Positions 25,001 through 36,104 of a stretch of 64,000 bases of DNA are shown here, in pieces. The position numbers and the translations under genes were made by a program. The stretch spans positions 58,541,920-58,605,919 of the forward strand of contig OY282606.1 in NCBI GenBank assembly GCA_958298945.1, given 5' to 3'. A model generated the notes under the pieces. The model was not told the origin of the DNA and searched no databases. It saw only the letters and a program-made list of their open reading frames with translations. This DNA comes from Atherix ibis (taxonomy: Eukaryota > Arthropoda > Insecta > Diptera > Athericidae). Each line of letters starts with the position of its first letter. Within the stretch, counting starts at the first letter, position 1.

Positions 25001-25439
25001 CCTAAAGAACATTCATATAAGTAGAAATATCCCCAAAAAGAAATTATCTACTCATACTTCTCATTTTCACTCATTTTTTCCTTCACGAACAAAATTCAAC
25101 CAGTATATAATATTTAATATCCCTGGACAAATTACTAGATACTATTGATAAAATTATTTATTAAATAAAAATTCAGTGTATCATAAATCAATCTTCGAAA
25201 TAGTTTTCCATATAAAATAAATTTCATATTTTGATTTTAAAATTAGAGTTTTCTGTTACTTTTTTGATTATATTTCTTTACTATAAAAAAAGAATATATT
25301 GATAAAAATAATTAAATACTAAATAGATTTCGATCAAATTAACGCACTTTTATATACGAGTATACATACATTTATATTAACAGCTGTAAAAAAATCAAAA
25401 AAAAGGTAAAAATATTTGTTGTATTATATTATAAGAAAG
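22015..25439. other. Long AT-rich gene-free stretch
   Basis: No protein family, RNA gene or transposon end recognised. One 16-bp perfect palindrome ('tcccgctatagcggga', about 22645) stands out against the A/T background. Open frames at 24000-24230 and 24900-25148 have no family resemblance. Confidence 0.5.
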
Positions 25440-25444
25440 ATATT

Positions 25445-25525
25445 TAGGGTATGTGCCAGAAACCATATCACGTAGCACATCGTTCTGGAGACCATTTGGC
25501 GACTAAAAGTATTCTTATGGATGAA
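25445..25525 (-). mobile_element. 3' untranslated fragment of the I-like retroposon
   Basis: 'atgtgccag', 'gtagcaca' and 'ccatttggcgac' appear in the same order and spacing as the 3' region of I-like copies B (54310-54365) and C (44200-44260). No coding sequence could be followed to the right. Confidence 0.5.
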
Positions 25526-26940
25526 AAAAATTTCCTATTTGAAAATATTTGCTGCATAATAGAACGGGTAATTGAAACTAAATTCTACACAGAATATTAT
25601 TTTGCTATGCGAAATTAATTGAATATTAAACTGGGAATGAAATTCCAAAATTCTATATGAGAAATCCAGACAGAAAAGAAATGGAAAGACTATTTAATAA
25701 AGTGGAGTACATATTTGTCAGCACTTATTACTTTAAGTACAATAACTGATAGGTATTTATTCCAGTTTGAAATATTATTTTCATAAAAAATAATATTAAC
25801 TGGACTTAGTATTATCATTTTACATAAAAATACTAGTCATAGTTAAGGAAAGTTCAAAGTTTGAAATAAGTTTGGGAGACACAAATATTAAGTGATAATA
25901 TATGTTTATGAGTATAATTTATATGATAGTAGACGATTCCACGTTTGATTGATCGTCTGTAGACACCTTAATTATGGATAAACTAGGGTTATTATTGCTA
26001 ACGGATAACAAAATGACTGGACCCATAGGCAATAATACAAATAAAATTTCACCTTCTAACACAGGACCATCCGTACCTAATGGTCATAAATGTGTTTTTG
26101 TTTTATAAAAAGTCCTCCACACATGCAAAATTTAAAATTTAATTTCGTTACAAAGGTGATTTTTTGCGTGCGTTTTTTTTCTATTTTAGAGCAACACCTC
26201 TCCCACTTATATATACTGCCCCCCCCCCCCCCCCCCAAACATAAAATGTTTTTATGATATATATCAAGAACCCATCACTTTTATTAGTGACCTTTATGTT
26301 CGAACCACCATGTATGTGTATACATGCTTATTCACGTGCATTTGCTTATACATAAAAGTATAAAAGACAATATCAGATATTAAAATTTTGCATTCTATTG
26401 AAAAGCCCACACATACCATATACTATCATTGTATGTTATTACGCAATACTATATTTTTTGATCCAGTTTTAATATGCAAATTTTACTAATAAGACAAGTT
26501 ACTTTTTTTCAATATTTTAACTGATAATAATATTTGATCAGCATAATTCACTCATTTGACTTATATCATAAAAAATATTTCTTCTCAATGCAGATTTCTT
26601 CTCATAAAATTACTGAAATGTACAATAGAATTTTGGTTTTTGACATATGAATTCTTTGAAAGAAAATTTTCAGAACTATTTGTTCAAAATTGAATTAGTG
26701 AAAAATTGGATATATGTAATAATTAAATAATTATCAATATAACTATATAATGAATAATTTTGGTTAAAGTAACTTTTAATTATTTAGTTATTTATTATTT
26801 CTGTGATGAGGAGAGAATTCGGAGTTGAAGTAAGTAACATCCGTGGAGTAGGAAAAAACCCCTCCCTTGCATACCTTTATACTTCTAAATCTTGGTAATG
26901 TGTAAAATACAGCTGTTCTAAATCTACGGAGTTTATGATT
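25526..26940. other. AT-rich DNA with a poly-C tract
   Basis: No coding similarity seen. The only outstanding item is a run of 18 cytosines at 26219-26236 in otherwise A/T-rich sequence. Confidence 0.5.
26219..26236 (+). repeat. Homopolymer tract, 18 C
   Basis: Eighteen consecutive cytosines. Length may be unreliable because homopolymers are error-prone in sequencing. Confidence 0.9.
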
Positions 26941-26947
26941 ATATCAC

Positions 26948-27214
26948 TTGATATTTAAAAGCCAATTAACAGTATTTAGCAGCGCTTTTGTCATAAATGC
27001 TGGCATTTCCCAGGGTTCAGTTTTATCTCCAACTATTTTTCGTATTTTCATAAATTATTTCTTATTTGTTTCTTCTAATCCAATCTACTATTTCGCTGAT
27101 GACACGACTCTCACTTTTTCACCATTTTCTGATTCACGTTCTTGCTTTGACCATATAGATGAAACAACACCGCATTTTATACTTATTATATTCCATATGC
27201 GTAGCAATATTTGA
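26948..27214 (+). mobile_element. Non-LTR reverse transcriptase fragment of a different family
   Basis: An 88-codon frame contains 'NAGISQGSVLSPTIFRIFIN' (family AG.PQGSVLSPTLF..FIND) and 'IYYFADDTTLTFSPF' (family FADDSTL), the palm motifs of a retroposon reverse transcriptase. The wording differs clearly from the Jockey, I-like and RTE-like copies elsewhere in the window, so this is a fourth retroposon family. Flanks degrade immediately on both sides. Confidence 0.85.
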
Positions 27215-27849
27215 CGGGGCTCCAAGAAGGGGACAAATTTTTGCTAAATCAGTATGCTCCAAAAATGGTAGCCTATCAGGAAACTAAACTTATGTTTCTT
27301 AAAGCTTATCACGCTTTAATAACTATAGTAGCTCAGTTTTAAATAAATTTTATAATGTTAAATGAGATAGTGTTGTCATTCTTAGTTACCCGGGTTAATA
27401 CTATCTCTTTTATCGGCCAAGAGATAGTGGCTAATACTATACTTTTTACTGCAATGCCTGTTTGAACTATTTTTACAGCAATATTTGTCTCTATCACCAT
27501 TTAATATTCTGAACATTTATGTTGAGCATTCTCCATTTTGTATAAGTGAATTGGCACAGTCTGATTAGCCAGTTATCTGAACATCCATAGCAGAAGAATC
27601 TTTGAAAAATGGGTTAACTTGACTTCTTCTCTTTACAAAGGTATGGTGCATAATTTTCTAGAGAGAATTGTTCAGCTTCCCAATAGGCTGGTTTTGGTAA
27701 ACGATTTCTATATCCGCTTATCAGGTGACTGCACTACTGTTTCTAAACTAAGAAATAAGCGATTTGGGTAGTATACTCATACATGCAGTCAATGTGATCA
27801 TTCCATATACAACCGGCACTCAGAGGGATCCATTGCTTTAAGACGAGAA

Positions 27850-27908
27850 CGGACTTAAAGCTATCTTATCATAGAGAATCCCTCTATGATAAGATAGCTT
27901 TAAGTCCG
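27850..27908. repeat. Snap-back palindrome, 27-bp perfect arms
   Basis: Arms 27850-27876 and 27882-27908, loop 'aatcc'. The surrounding sequence is not identified, so I cannot tell which arm is native. Confidence 0.92.
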
Positions 27909-27969
27909 GAAACATTAAGCCTGCACGTCAGTAAGTTAAGCCTTGTGTCAACAATGGCCATAAAAATGG

Positions 27970-28062
27970 TTGTCAAAAGAATTGAATCAATTAATCAATC
28001 GGAACTGATAATGTCAAAAGAATTGATTGTCAAAAGAATTGAATCAATTAATCAATCGGAAC
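27970..28062. repeat. Direct repeat, 36-bp unit at 57-bp spacing
   Basis: Positions 27970-28005 and 28027-28062 are identical. Between them a further partial copy ('tgtcaaaagaattga') is present, so the array looks like slippage-type expansion. Confidence 0.88.
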
Positions 28063-28347
28063 AAATATGTTAATGCTTTATAACCAACATTCCTTCCATT
28101 GTTGTGGAACTGTGAAAAGCATAGTCATTAATCTCCTTATGAAAAATTACTGATCTCTATTATATATTTTAAATGTTGTAGAAATGAGTAATTTTTAACG
28201 CAAAACCCTAACATTTCCTATATATAACTTGAACCACCTAATATTCCTTATCAGGTAAAATTAATTGTTCAAAAATTACATTACGCGATTCGCGGATACT
28301 TCAAATATATACGCTGTGATTTGCTCCTATCCTTTTAGTATTTGCTT

Positions 28348-28418
28348 AGTAAAGGTGACTTACTATAAATATACCTATAGTATTGATAAAGGTATATTTA
28401 GAGAAAGTCGCCTTTACT
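28348..28418. repeat. Imperfect palindrome, 28-bp arms with 3 mismatches
   Basis: Arms 28348-28375 and 28391-28418, loop 15 nt. The mismatches suggest it is older than the perfect palindromes nearby. Confidence 0.8.
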
Positions 28419-29110
28419 TCTTAAGCTTACTGTGGAAACAAGAGAAGCCTATTAACATAGTTTCTTTGGCATTAATTTTTTGTAGGTAACAATTCATTCT
28501 TATGTATATCCAAAAAAAGCAAAAAATTTAGTCTATAATGACATCCTTAAAACAAACCAGATGTAAACTATCAAATTATGGTTGTATATAGTTTAAACGA
28601 CTATATATTGATAGATTTTGATAAAAAATTATCATATTCTGAATAAAAGTGGATTGGACTTGTCAAATTAGTATAATTTAAAATGATTTTTGAATAAATC
28701 ATTCAAATGAATATAAAAGTTTTATAATATATATAATTTTATATGATTATATAGCAAAAAAAAATTCTAAAAGAATTTAAGAAACTATCTTAATAATATC
28801 AAGGAGCATAATACGGATCCATTGGTGTTTTTATATCTAGCAAAATATTGATGTTTCAGAAGATCTCGTTGCCCAATTTTTCTTAAAGCGCCAATAAGTG
28901 CTATGAAGAAAGATAAAACTGAAAAGCATTTTAACAATGAGATCATGATTATTTTATAAATATAAAGAAGTTTTCTATAGTGAGAGAAGCACAAATCGTA
29001 ATTAAAGGTACCACTTAAAATCCCGATGATTAATCTGAGAGCTCAAATAATTTTAGTCCAGTATGTAACATTAGATGTTATATTCGAGTCTTTACTGTTA
29101 CTTGGAAATA

Positions 29111-30060
29111 CCAGGTGTATAAGCTTAAATCCGCTGTTTTTTAGTAAAAAAACACACATTTTCTTCATAGAAAGCAAAAATAAATTTATTCAAAGTACTT
29201 GCCTTCGCTATCTACACATTTTTCCCATCTCTAGGGCAATTTGTGGATACCACGCTAAAAAAATTCCTTCTCTTTCGAGGCAAAGCCCTCATCAAGCCAT
29301 TTTCGGACGTCTTCGTAAGAATCGAAGTGCTGCTCAGCGAGCGCGTGGCCCATCGACGAAAACAGGTGGTAGTCGGAAAGGGCCAGGTCTGGTAAATAAG
29401 CGGGGTGGGGTAGCACCTCCCAGTTGAGTGTCTCCAAGTAGTTTCGGACCATTTTTCACGTGTGCGATGGGTGTTGTCGTGGAAGAAAATCAGCTTGTCC
29501 GTCCGAAGCGATTTGGTCTTGGAGAAGATGTTGATGGTTGGCCGAGATCAACCCATGATTTCTTGCGTTTAGAATTCTTGAAATATATCCACTTTTCATC
29601 GCCTGTCACAATCCGATGCAGGAACGGCTTTCTTTTTTTTACTCCATCTGCCTATTGTTCAATTCATGCGGCACCCATTTTCCGATCTTTTCAATATTTC
29701 CCATGGCACACAGACGCATGGAAAGGGCTGGTTGAGTAACACTTCTTGTCCTACAAGTCAAAATTACCGCCTTTGAACCGACGAAACCAATCTCGGCACA
29801 TTGTTTCCGATAAAGCATTGCCACCATAGGCCTCCATACGCATTAGATGCGATTCGGCAGCCGATTTCTTCAAATTGAAGCAGAAAAGCAGAACTTCCCG
29901 CATATGCTCTTTTTCTGGTACAAAACTAGACATGATTACCAAAGGAAAAATGTATGTCGTTATACGAAATTGCTGACAATGTGTACTAATTAATGTTGAT
30001 AGAAGTCGAACTCATAAAAAAAAGTATGACGTACCCATGGTTTTAAGCTTATACACCTGG
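29111..30060 (-). mobile_element. Mos1-like mariner, deletion derivative 2
   Basis: Bounded by inverted ends beginning CCAGGTGTATAAGCTTAA and TA at 29109-29110 and 30061-30062. N-terminal coding (29936 leftward) reads 'MSSFVPEKEHMREVLLF' and 'CRDWFRRFKGGNFDL'. After an internal deletion and frameshifts, 29452-29255 encodes the C-terminus: 'YLETLNWEVLPHPAYLPDLA', 'SDYHLFSSMGHALAEQHFDS' and 'YEDVRKWLDEGFASKEKEFF'. The element is 950 bp, where Mos1 is about 1.29 kb. The second aspartate block and much of the centre are gone. Confidence 0.92.
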
Positions 30061-30062
30061 TA

Positions 30063-30489
30063 ATATTAGGTGAAGTATAGTTTTAGATACCTGATATTTG
30101 CAAAATGATATTGTTTTTATTTGCTGGCATTTCGTACAAAATATTATTAACATCTGTTCATTAGTTTAGTTTTAACAGCCATTGGAAGGAGATGAGAATT
30201 GTCTTTTTTATTAATATTTAAAAAAATTAATTTTAGAAAAAGTATAAAAAGAAATGGTTTACTGAATTTTTGAATGAATTTGAGCGCCCAGGATGACCAA
30301 TTTAGGTCGCCACCGAAGAAATTCTCAATCAAATATTTGATATTATTTTATAAAAATGTTTAGTTATAGTGTATGAGATAGCCTAATATGGTGAATACAT
30401 GCAATTGCTAACACCTGAACAAAAATGTAGCGACCTCATAAGTGTGTTTTAACATTTTTAATCATAATTTTTGATGTAACATGGATTGA
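30063..30489. other. Short AT-rich spacer
   Basis: No feature recognised. The open frame at 30147-30332 (minus) has no family resemblance. Confidence 0.4.
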
Positions 30490-30960
30490 AAATTATACAC
30501 GAAAAACTTGTTTTTGGGATGCATCATCGATAATCCTGAAAAAGGAAAAACAATAACAGGATAGTATTATAAATCATTATTAGACCAGTTTAACAATGAA
30601 ATAAAAATGAAACGACCACGTTTGGCGCAGAAATATTTTTCCTTTTGATTAACACAATTCACGCGTGCGCACTTGTGTTATCGCCATGCCAAAATTTCAT
30701 GAGTTAAGATACCAGTTGCATCCCCTTCCACCATATTCGTCAGATTTAACTCTCACCAATTATTTTCTATTTTTAAATATGAAAAAATTTCTCGGCAGAA
30801 AAACATTTGGCTTAAAAAATGAGGTGATTGCTGAATCAAACGGCTATTTTGAAGTGTTGGAGATTTCATATTTTTTTAGATGGGTTACAAAAAATAGATA
30901 AACATTGCACTGAGTGTAATAAAAAAATATTACACATAAAAATGTTCTATTTTTAAGAAG
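30490..30960 (+). mobile_element. Mariner C-terminal relic
   Basis: The plus strand reads 'FWDASSI' (30515), 'GKTITG*YYKSLLDQF' (30546-30593), 'MKRPRLAQK' and then, from 30680, 'MPKFHELRYQL', 'PYSSDLTLTNYFLFLNMKKF' (family PYSPDLAPSDYYLFPNLKKW) and 'EVIAESNGYFEVLEISYFFR'. The third aspartate motif is altered (TNY for SDY) and the HHDN block is destroyed. The family differs from the Mos1-like and 52693-type mariners. Confidence 0.75.
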
Positions 30961-31086
30961 GCCAGGTATTAATCATATAAGCCTCGTATAAGAGACTCAA
31001 AATTCGAGTGAATGCAACTTTTGAGTTTCCAGAGCGCTCCACCATACCACACCAGAATATATTATTTCATAAATTTTGTATTTTAC

Positions 31087-31155
31087 ATATACTGCCATAC
31101 CCACCATACTCTCCAGACATTAAGTCTGGAGAGTATGGTGGGTATGGCAGTATAT
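31087..31155. repeat. Snap-back palindrome, 32-bp perfect arms, in a transposase
   Basis: Arms 31087-31118 and 31124-31155, loop 'attaa'. Read on the minus strand, the arm at 31155-31124 is native coding for 'ILPYPPYSPD'; the second arm is its exact reverse complement and replaces the C-terminal coding sequence. Confidence 0.95.
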
Positions 31156-31743
31156 CCCATCCAAGCTCTAAAAGCTTTTGCTGAGTGGTCAAACTTATAT
31201 GTGGTTTCGCATTATCCTGTTGGCACACTATACCTTTCCTATTAACCAAATCTGGCCATTTTTCTATAAGTGAATCATTCAATTTGTCCAACTGATGACC
31301 GTAAACTTCAGAATTGATCGTTGTGTGCTCGGTAGAAGCTCAAAATAAACGATTCATTTGAAATCGCACCAAACAGATAGCATAACGTTTTTTTGATGAA
31401 TATTAACTTACTACTCCAGGATCTTTTGCGCTGAACATTGTTGTAGACAACCTATTTCTCGTCCCCAGTGATGGTATACTTAAAAAATGGATCATTTGCT
31501 TGGCGTTTGAGAAGCAAATCACAAACGTCAATGCGACCATAGAAATTTTTTTCTGTAAGAAGACGAGGAATCCATGTGTTGAGCTTTGAGATTAAACCTA
31601 GCCGTTTCAAATGATCATGAATGGTCGAATTGCATAAATTTAATCTCTCAGCGATCTCACAAGTTGTTATTCGCCGGTTTGCATCAATTAATGCTTTTAT
31701 TGTGCCTTCATCAGCAAACGAATTTACTTTCCTAACAACCCAA
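31087..31743 (-). mobile_element. Mariner relic (same family as 52693-53642) ending in a palindrome
   Basis: The right end carries the terminal sequence TTGGGTTGTTAGGAAAG (minus strand) next to TA 31744-31745. The terminal repeat runs directly into helix-turn-helix coding ('ALIDANRRITTCEIAERLN'), so the N-terminus is deleted. Then come 'DHLKRLGLISKLNTWIP', 'GDEK*VVYNNV' and, at 31291-31130, 'RKGIVCQQDNAKPHISLTTQ' (second aspartate) and 'LGWDILPYPPYSPDL'. Instead of the third aspartate (SDYHLF) the sequence turns back on itself in a palindrome. Confidence 0.82.
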
Positions 31744-31744
31744 T

Positions 31745-32113
31745 AATAATAGATATTTAACGCAACCCTCGTTTATTTAATTCCAATACATTTCACATAA
31801 AAAAATTTAATTTCACCATACAAACATAAATAATATGCAAACACAAAATTACTATATTTCATAAACTATTAGAATATTTTATTTCTGAAATCACAATTTT
31901 TTAAGATATTTTTATACAAAAGGGAAATTTAACAAAAAATAATATAAATTATTTTAAGAAACTACAAATATAATTTTTATTTTTATTTTAAATTTCCTCA
32001 ACTTTTCCATTTATGATTCTACCTAATATGAGTAAAGATTAATCGCTTTGAAAGTAAAAGTCAATCATATAAAATTTTATTTGCGAAACCACTTATCTCA
32101 ACTGGCTATCATT
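31745..32113. other. AT-rich DNA upstream of a candidate host exon
   Basis: No repeat or coding similarity noted. Could contain the promoter and 5' leader of the exon at 32114, but I see no clear core-promoter motif. Confidence 0.4.
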
Positions 32114-32294
32114 ATGACCCACAAGTTTTCCAAATCTTCAAAAAAATATACTTTGCTTTTTACTATTTTAGTATTATTTCTGTTCATCTCAAATGGCGCA
32201 ACAGCTTTATTTGGGGTAGAACCCCAATTGAAATATTTCATCGTAAATTATTGTTGTTCGAGGTTTCTTCAAGTTAGTCATATCTGTCGACATG
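32114..32294 (+). CDS. Candidate first coding exon of a histidine acid phosphatase-like protein
   Basis: From ATG 32114 the frame encodes a short basic start ('MTHKFSKSSKK'), a hydrophobic segment ('YTLLFTILVLFLFISNGAT') typical of a signal peptide or anchor, and then 'LQVSHICRH'. The exon breaks off one base into the next codon at a good splice donor (G|GTAAGA, 32295). The split codon would be glycine if the next exon starts G-N, giving RHG, the start of the RHGxRxP catalytic motif of the histidine acid phosphatase family; the family typically has a hydrophobic strand just before RHG after a signal peptide. I preferred this ATG over one at 32048 because the signal segment then starts near the N-terminus. 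No second exon (xRTP) was found downstream, so the assignment rests on nine residues and the splice site. Confidence 0.4.
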
Positions 32295-33479
32295 GTAAGA
32301 ACTTCACCAAGCATCCTTAATAACAACAACTTTGTCTTTCTTCTTTTCACTTACTTATTCGGGTTACCCAAGGGATATGTTATTTGCTGATACATCATCA
32401 CTCACACATACTTTTAACATGTTCGAGTCAGCGCATTCTTTATATTTTTCTTCTATTGTATTTTGCTATTAGCCTTAACACAAACGAAACAATGTATTAA
32501 GTGAAAAATTCTTATGTCCAAGAATCAATAATGATTTCATTTTATTTTGTATATAGAAGTTAACTGTACAGATTAGCACAATTTGTGTGGCTTTTATTAT
32601 CATAAAATATTGTAGTACACATATATGTCTACGGATATACTAGTTATCCAGGGTAAATAATAAGTAATTTGTGTTAACTTATTAAACTTATCATGTCAGA
32701 TATATGCAACAGGAAAGGTAAGGCTGCTTATTACTCTAGGTATTTAATATAACTTAAATTAGTCTCCGCTTTATTTTCTTTGTATTTAGAATTTTCCTGA
32801 ACTGACTTTTGTACAAATTGACTGAATTTTAGCACCATTATTTGCTAATGTGCAGACATTATTATATTACTGTCACTATAAGCTAAGCGATAACAGAGAT
32901 TTGTTACATTTTATTCTGGTTCATTTAATATATAAACAGTAATCATGTGAATAAAAAATTGATACAATTCATTTAATTTTGTATCTCTACGTATATATTC
33001 CCTGTAACTATTAATTGATTTTTCTATGTATGTATTTCGAAGGACCAATAAATATAGTAAGTCGATGATTAAAATAAATAGAATAGTAACGAAATTTATT
33101 TCTTATATGGAGAACATTTCTTTCTAATGCACTAATTTTACGTTTTCTTAGATAAAATAGATGGTTGTTATTTTTTAAGTTTATAAAATATAATTTTTGG
33201 AATGATGTATTAGAATCTGTATAAATTTTAAAATTTTTTTTTACATTTCAACGAGTTTTTCTAAATAATTTTATAAACATTTGGTAATTTTTTACTGCGA
33301 AACGATCTTTTGCCTATCTATTCATTAGAAAGTTTTAAAAAACAATTCCTAAATAAACATACTCTATCAACATTAAATGAATCATTTTGTTTTGAAAAAT
33401 ACAGCGTCTAAAAATGGTTTTTTTTTTAAATTTTAAATGAAACATTTTATATGAACATTCCGTCATTCTTTATTGTTGT
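32295..33479. other. AT-rich DNA, possibly intron of the preceding exon
   Basis: No coding similarity recognised. If 32114-32294 is an exon, this begins its first intron. Confidence 0.4.
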
Positions 33480-33835
33480 AGAGATTTCACTGAATAAAAA
33501 ACAATATCAGCCAAATGTTCACCACGACTACGTTTATAAGAATCGATCCTTTTTACAAAATTTTCGATCAAAAAATTATACGGTTTTGAACTCTCAATAA
33601 CGGTAATATCATCTTGTTAAAACCACAAGTCGTCGATATCCATATCTCTGTTGCGCACTCCATTGACTGTAACTGTAGGACCAGCCTCAACACATGATGA
33701 ATGTAATGATTGTTCAATAACTGATCTTCGATTTTCAGATGCCTAAATACGAGAATTTTGGTTGTTAACTTAGCCATCTAAGTGAAAATGAGTTTCGTCC
33801 AAGAAGATTATTTTACTGAAAAACCAGCGTTCACA
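33480..33835 (-). mobile_element. Decayed WFQQ-family transposase relic (copy 5)
   Basis: Minus-strand pieces in order: 'IIFLDETHFHLD' (33815-33782; family SDEAHFHLNG), 'ASENRRSVIEQSLHSSCV' (33745-33690; family SENPR.IHE.PLH...V), 'GPTVTVNGVRNRDMDIDDLWF' split by frames (33680-33620; WFQQD follows as 'WF*QDD'), and 'KRIDSYKRSRGEHLADIVF' equivalents at 33556-33505 (C-terminus). A central segment (RGDVNWPPR through YADKP) is deleted. Confidence 0.72.
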
Positions 33836-34215
33836 GGTTGATCATTTGCATAATGGATTTGAATTAAACATGAAAAAACTAAATGAGAAAACTGTCAACA
33901 TAGCTAATTTGAAGCCTATTAACAAAATAATTAGGCTCTAATTGGTAGATTAGTGTAGTGTGCTGGCGACTATAGTCTATACTATAGTGCATTAGCATAC
34001 TACAATTACGTAGGCTTAGATTATAAATATTTTATTTTTATATGTATTAATAAATTTTAAATAATTCATTTGAGTCTTATATTTCAACTCGTTAATATCA
34101 AAATATTAAAGTTGTAGAAGAATGTTCTTGAAGAGGTTGAATTGATGTTAAATATAAATTACTTTTAAAAATAAAAAAATTATATTAAATTAAATAACAA
34201 AATTTTTTATTGGAA
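33836..34215. other. AT-rich spacer
   Basis: Nothing recognised apart from a small palindrome 'actatagtctatactatagt' at about 33968-33987. Confidence 0.4.
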
Positions 34216-34219
34216 CTTT

Positions 34220-34890
34220 TATATTGATGACCACGATCAACGAATTTCGTCGGACTATTAAAACCATCCTACGATCGCAACCAAAATTCCGCAAGTATGC
34301 CAGTCTTGATGCAGTCAGTTTCTGGTAGTGGTACGGCTTAAATAGATCTTCAGCAGCAGCACAAATAACAGAATATTATGATATTCAAACAAGTTCGCAA
34401 AATGTTCAGCAGAGGCAGTCGGATTCAGCGCAGTTCTGCATAACCGCATATCAGACGCCAACAGTAGACCCTGTGCAAATTTATCTAGGTTTTTGCCAAT
34501 ATTAGTATTCAGAACGGTGTCCTGACAAATGTGATGTCACAGATGCTGCAACAAGTTGTCTCAACCACAGCCTCAGGTTCAACCACAATCACAACCCAAA
34601 ATTCAACAGCTGCTGCCAATATAACAGGCTCAGCCAATTCAGCAACAATCCATTAAATAACAAACGCAACTTTATCAACAACAACCACAAGCCTCAACAA
34701 GCAGCAACAACAACAACAAGCCGCAATAAGCGGCAATCACAATAGTGTACTACAAGAATCAGCAACAAAAAGTAGCAACGACAAGCTGCAATAAGCAGCA
34801 ACAAGCCTCAACAAGCAGCAACAACAACAAAAAAGCCGCAACAAGTAGCAACAGCAACGACAAGCCGCAACAAGCCTCAATAATCCGTTT
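34220..34890 (+). pseudogene. Glutamine/CAA-CAG-rich tract, possibly a decayed coding exon
   Basis: The plus strand is unusually GC-rich for the window and can be read in pieces as protein: 'SLDAVSFW' (34305), 'LMQSVSGSGTA' (34308-34340), 'ISIQNGVLTNVMSQMLQQVV' (34503-34560) and then 'PQVQPQSQPKIQQLLPI' (34568-34620), followed by a long imperfect (CAA/CAG)n array with a 'caacaagc' sub-unit to 34885. Stops occur every 20-60 codons and the frame changes. The non-repetitive part (serine/glutamine-rich) resembles the low-complexity region of a transcriptional regulator, but I cannot name a parent gene. It may equally be simple sequence that grew in place. Confidence 0.4.
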
Positions 34891-36100
34891 ATTTTTTTAA
34901 TAAAATATCTTCTAAGGGTAAATTACTTTTATTTTCGTATGTACCTTAACTTAATATTTTTCTATAAAATTTATTGATGTCCTCCATTTTGGTAGAAAAT
35001 TCAAAAACTTTACTAATTATTAAACAAATACTTTATTTACTCGCCAATATAATTCTATAATAACGTATACCATATGAAGTAACATAAAAGCTGATATTAA
35101 AATACTATAACTAAATATTTTCTGCATTTCTCATTTTACCGCTTTATTAATAAAAAAAATATAAATTCATTAAATTTTTGGCGATAATTCATAGCTTTAA
35201 TAGAATAAATGACTAGAAATATGCATAGAACATATCTTGTCAAGATATTATTATACACTTGATATTTCTTTAGTTTTATAATTGTTTATCAGACTTAAGG
35301 TAATATTTTGATTCAGAAACTTTTTAAATTGAGGAGAGTTTATATTTATAACATAGATTAAAGTTCCCCAAAAAAATATAAAACATTATTTCAATTTCCA
35401 TCAATAGTTTTCAAACCAACTGAAGCAATCAGACAAATTAAAGTTGAACTGAATTAATACCTGTATAGTACAGTTTTTATACTCTTCATAACTTTAATTT
35501 TCCATGCTAAATTGTATAATTTTTTGTTTTTTATTGAAATATTAGTATATTAAGTCAGGTAAACATTTAGAATTTATATTTATTTGTAATACGTGTATGT
35601 AAATATTACGTCAATTTATATACACATAATTGTATCAGAGTTCTAAAATAATAATTTATTTATCACTAAATTTTGTTTATATTTGAAATGGTTTTTTCAA
35701 TATTCTAATCAGGGCAGACTTATTCTATTAATAATAATAATATTATATTGAGCCTTTTAATTTTAAATTTACAACAAATTTAAATAATTTACAAAAGTGT
35801 AGTTTCTATAATTTACAATAAATATATTGTAAATTTTAATATATATAAAATATTTAAACGTCTCATAATTTGGTATATTAGGAGTGTAAGTAGTCGAAAT
35901 AGAGTAATAGAATAAAGTTAATAGCTCTAATTTGATAGTATGTAGTATAAGGATATGAACTGTAAATTTGTGTTATTGTACTATAGAAAATAAAATTTTC
36001 TAAATATTAAAATTTCATTTTTTTTTTCATAGACTATAATTAATTGTTCAAAATAAATGAATAACTTTTTTTCTGCATTATCCTCTTTAACCGAAATGAT
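34891..36100. other. AT-rich DNA, nothing recognised
   Basis: Long A/T tracts only. Confidence 0.5.
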
Positions 36101-36104
36101 ATTT

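Larger units (their letters stand above)
27215..29108. other. Gene-free stretch with several short palindromes and a direct repeat
   Basis: Contains the palindromes at 27850-27908 and 28348-28418 and the direct repeat at 27970-28062. At 27587 the plus strand reads 'RRIFEKWV', resembling 'RRIFEEWL' of the I-like endonuclease, but the similarity stops there. No complete feature could be assigned. Confidence 0.4.

Noticed and set aside
24900..25148. 82-codon open frame as a gene
   Set aside because: Composition is that of the local A/T-rich DNA and no motif is visible.
3262..31155. The short palindromes as rho-independent-type terminators or CRISPR-like repeats
   Set aside because: They occur singly, differ in sequence, lack the spacer-repeat periodicity of CRISPR and lack a trailing T-run; the DNA is clearly from an animal nucleus.
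31012..31245. 77-codon plus-strand frame
   Set aside because: It is the reverse side of a mariner transposase plus its snap-back palindrome.
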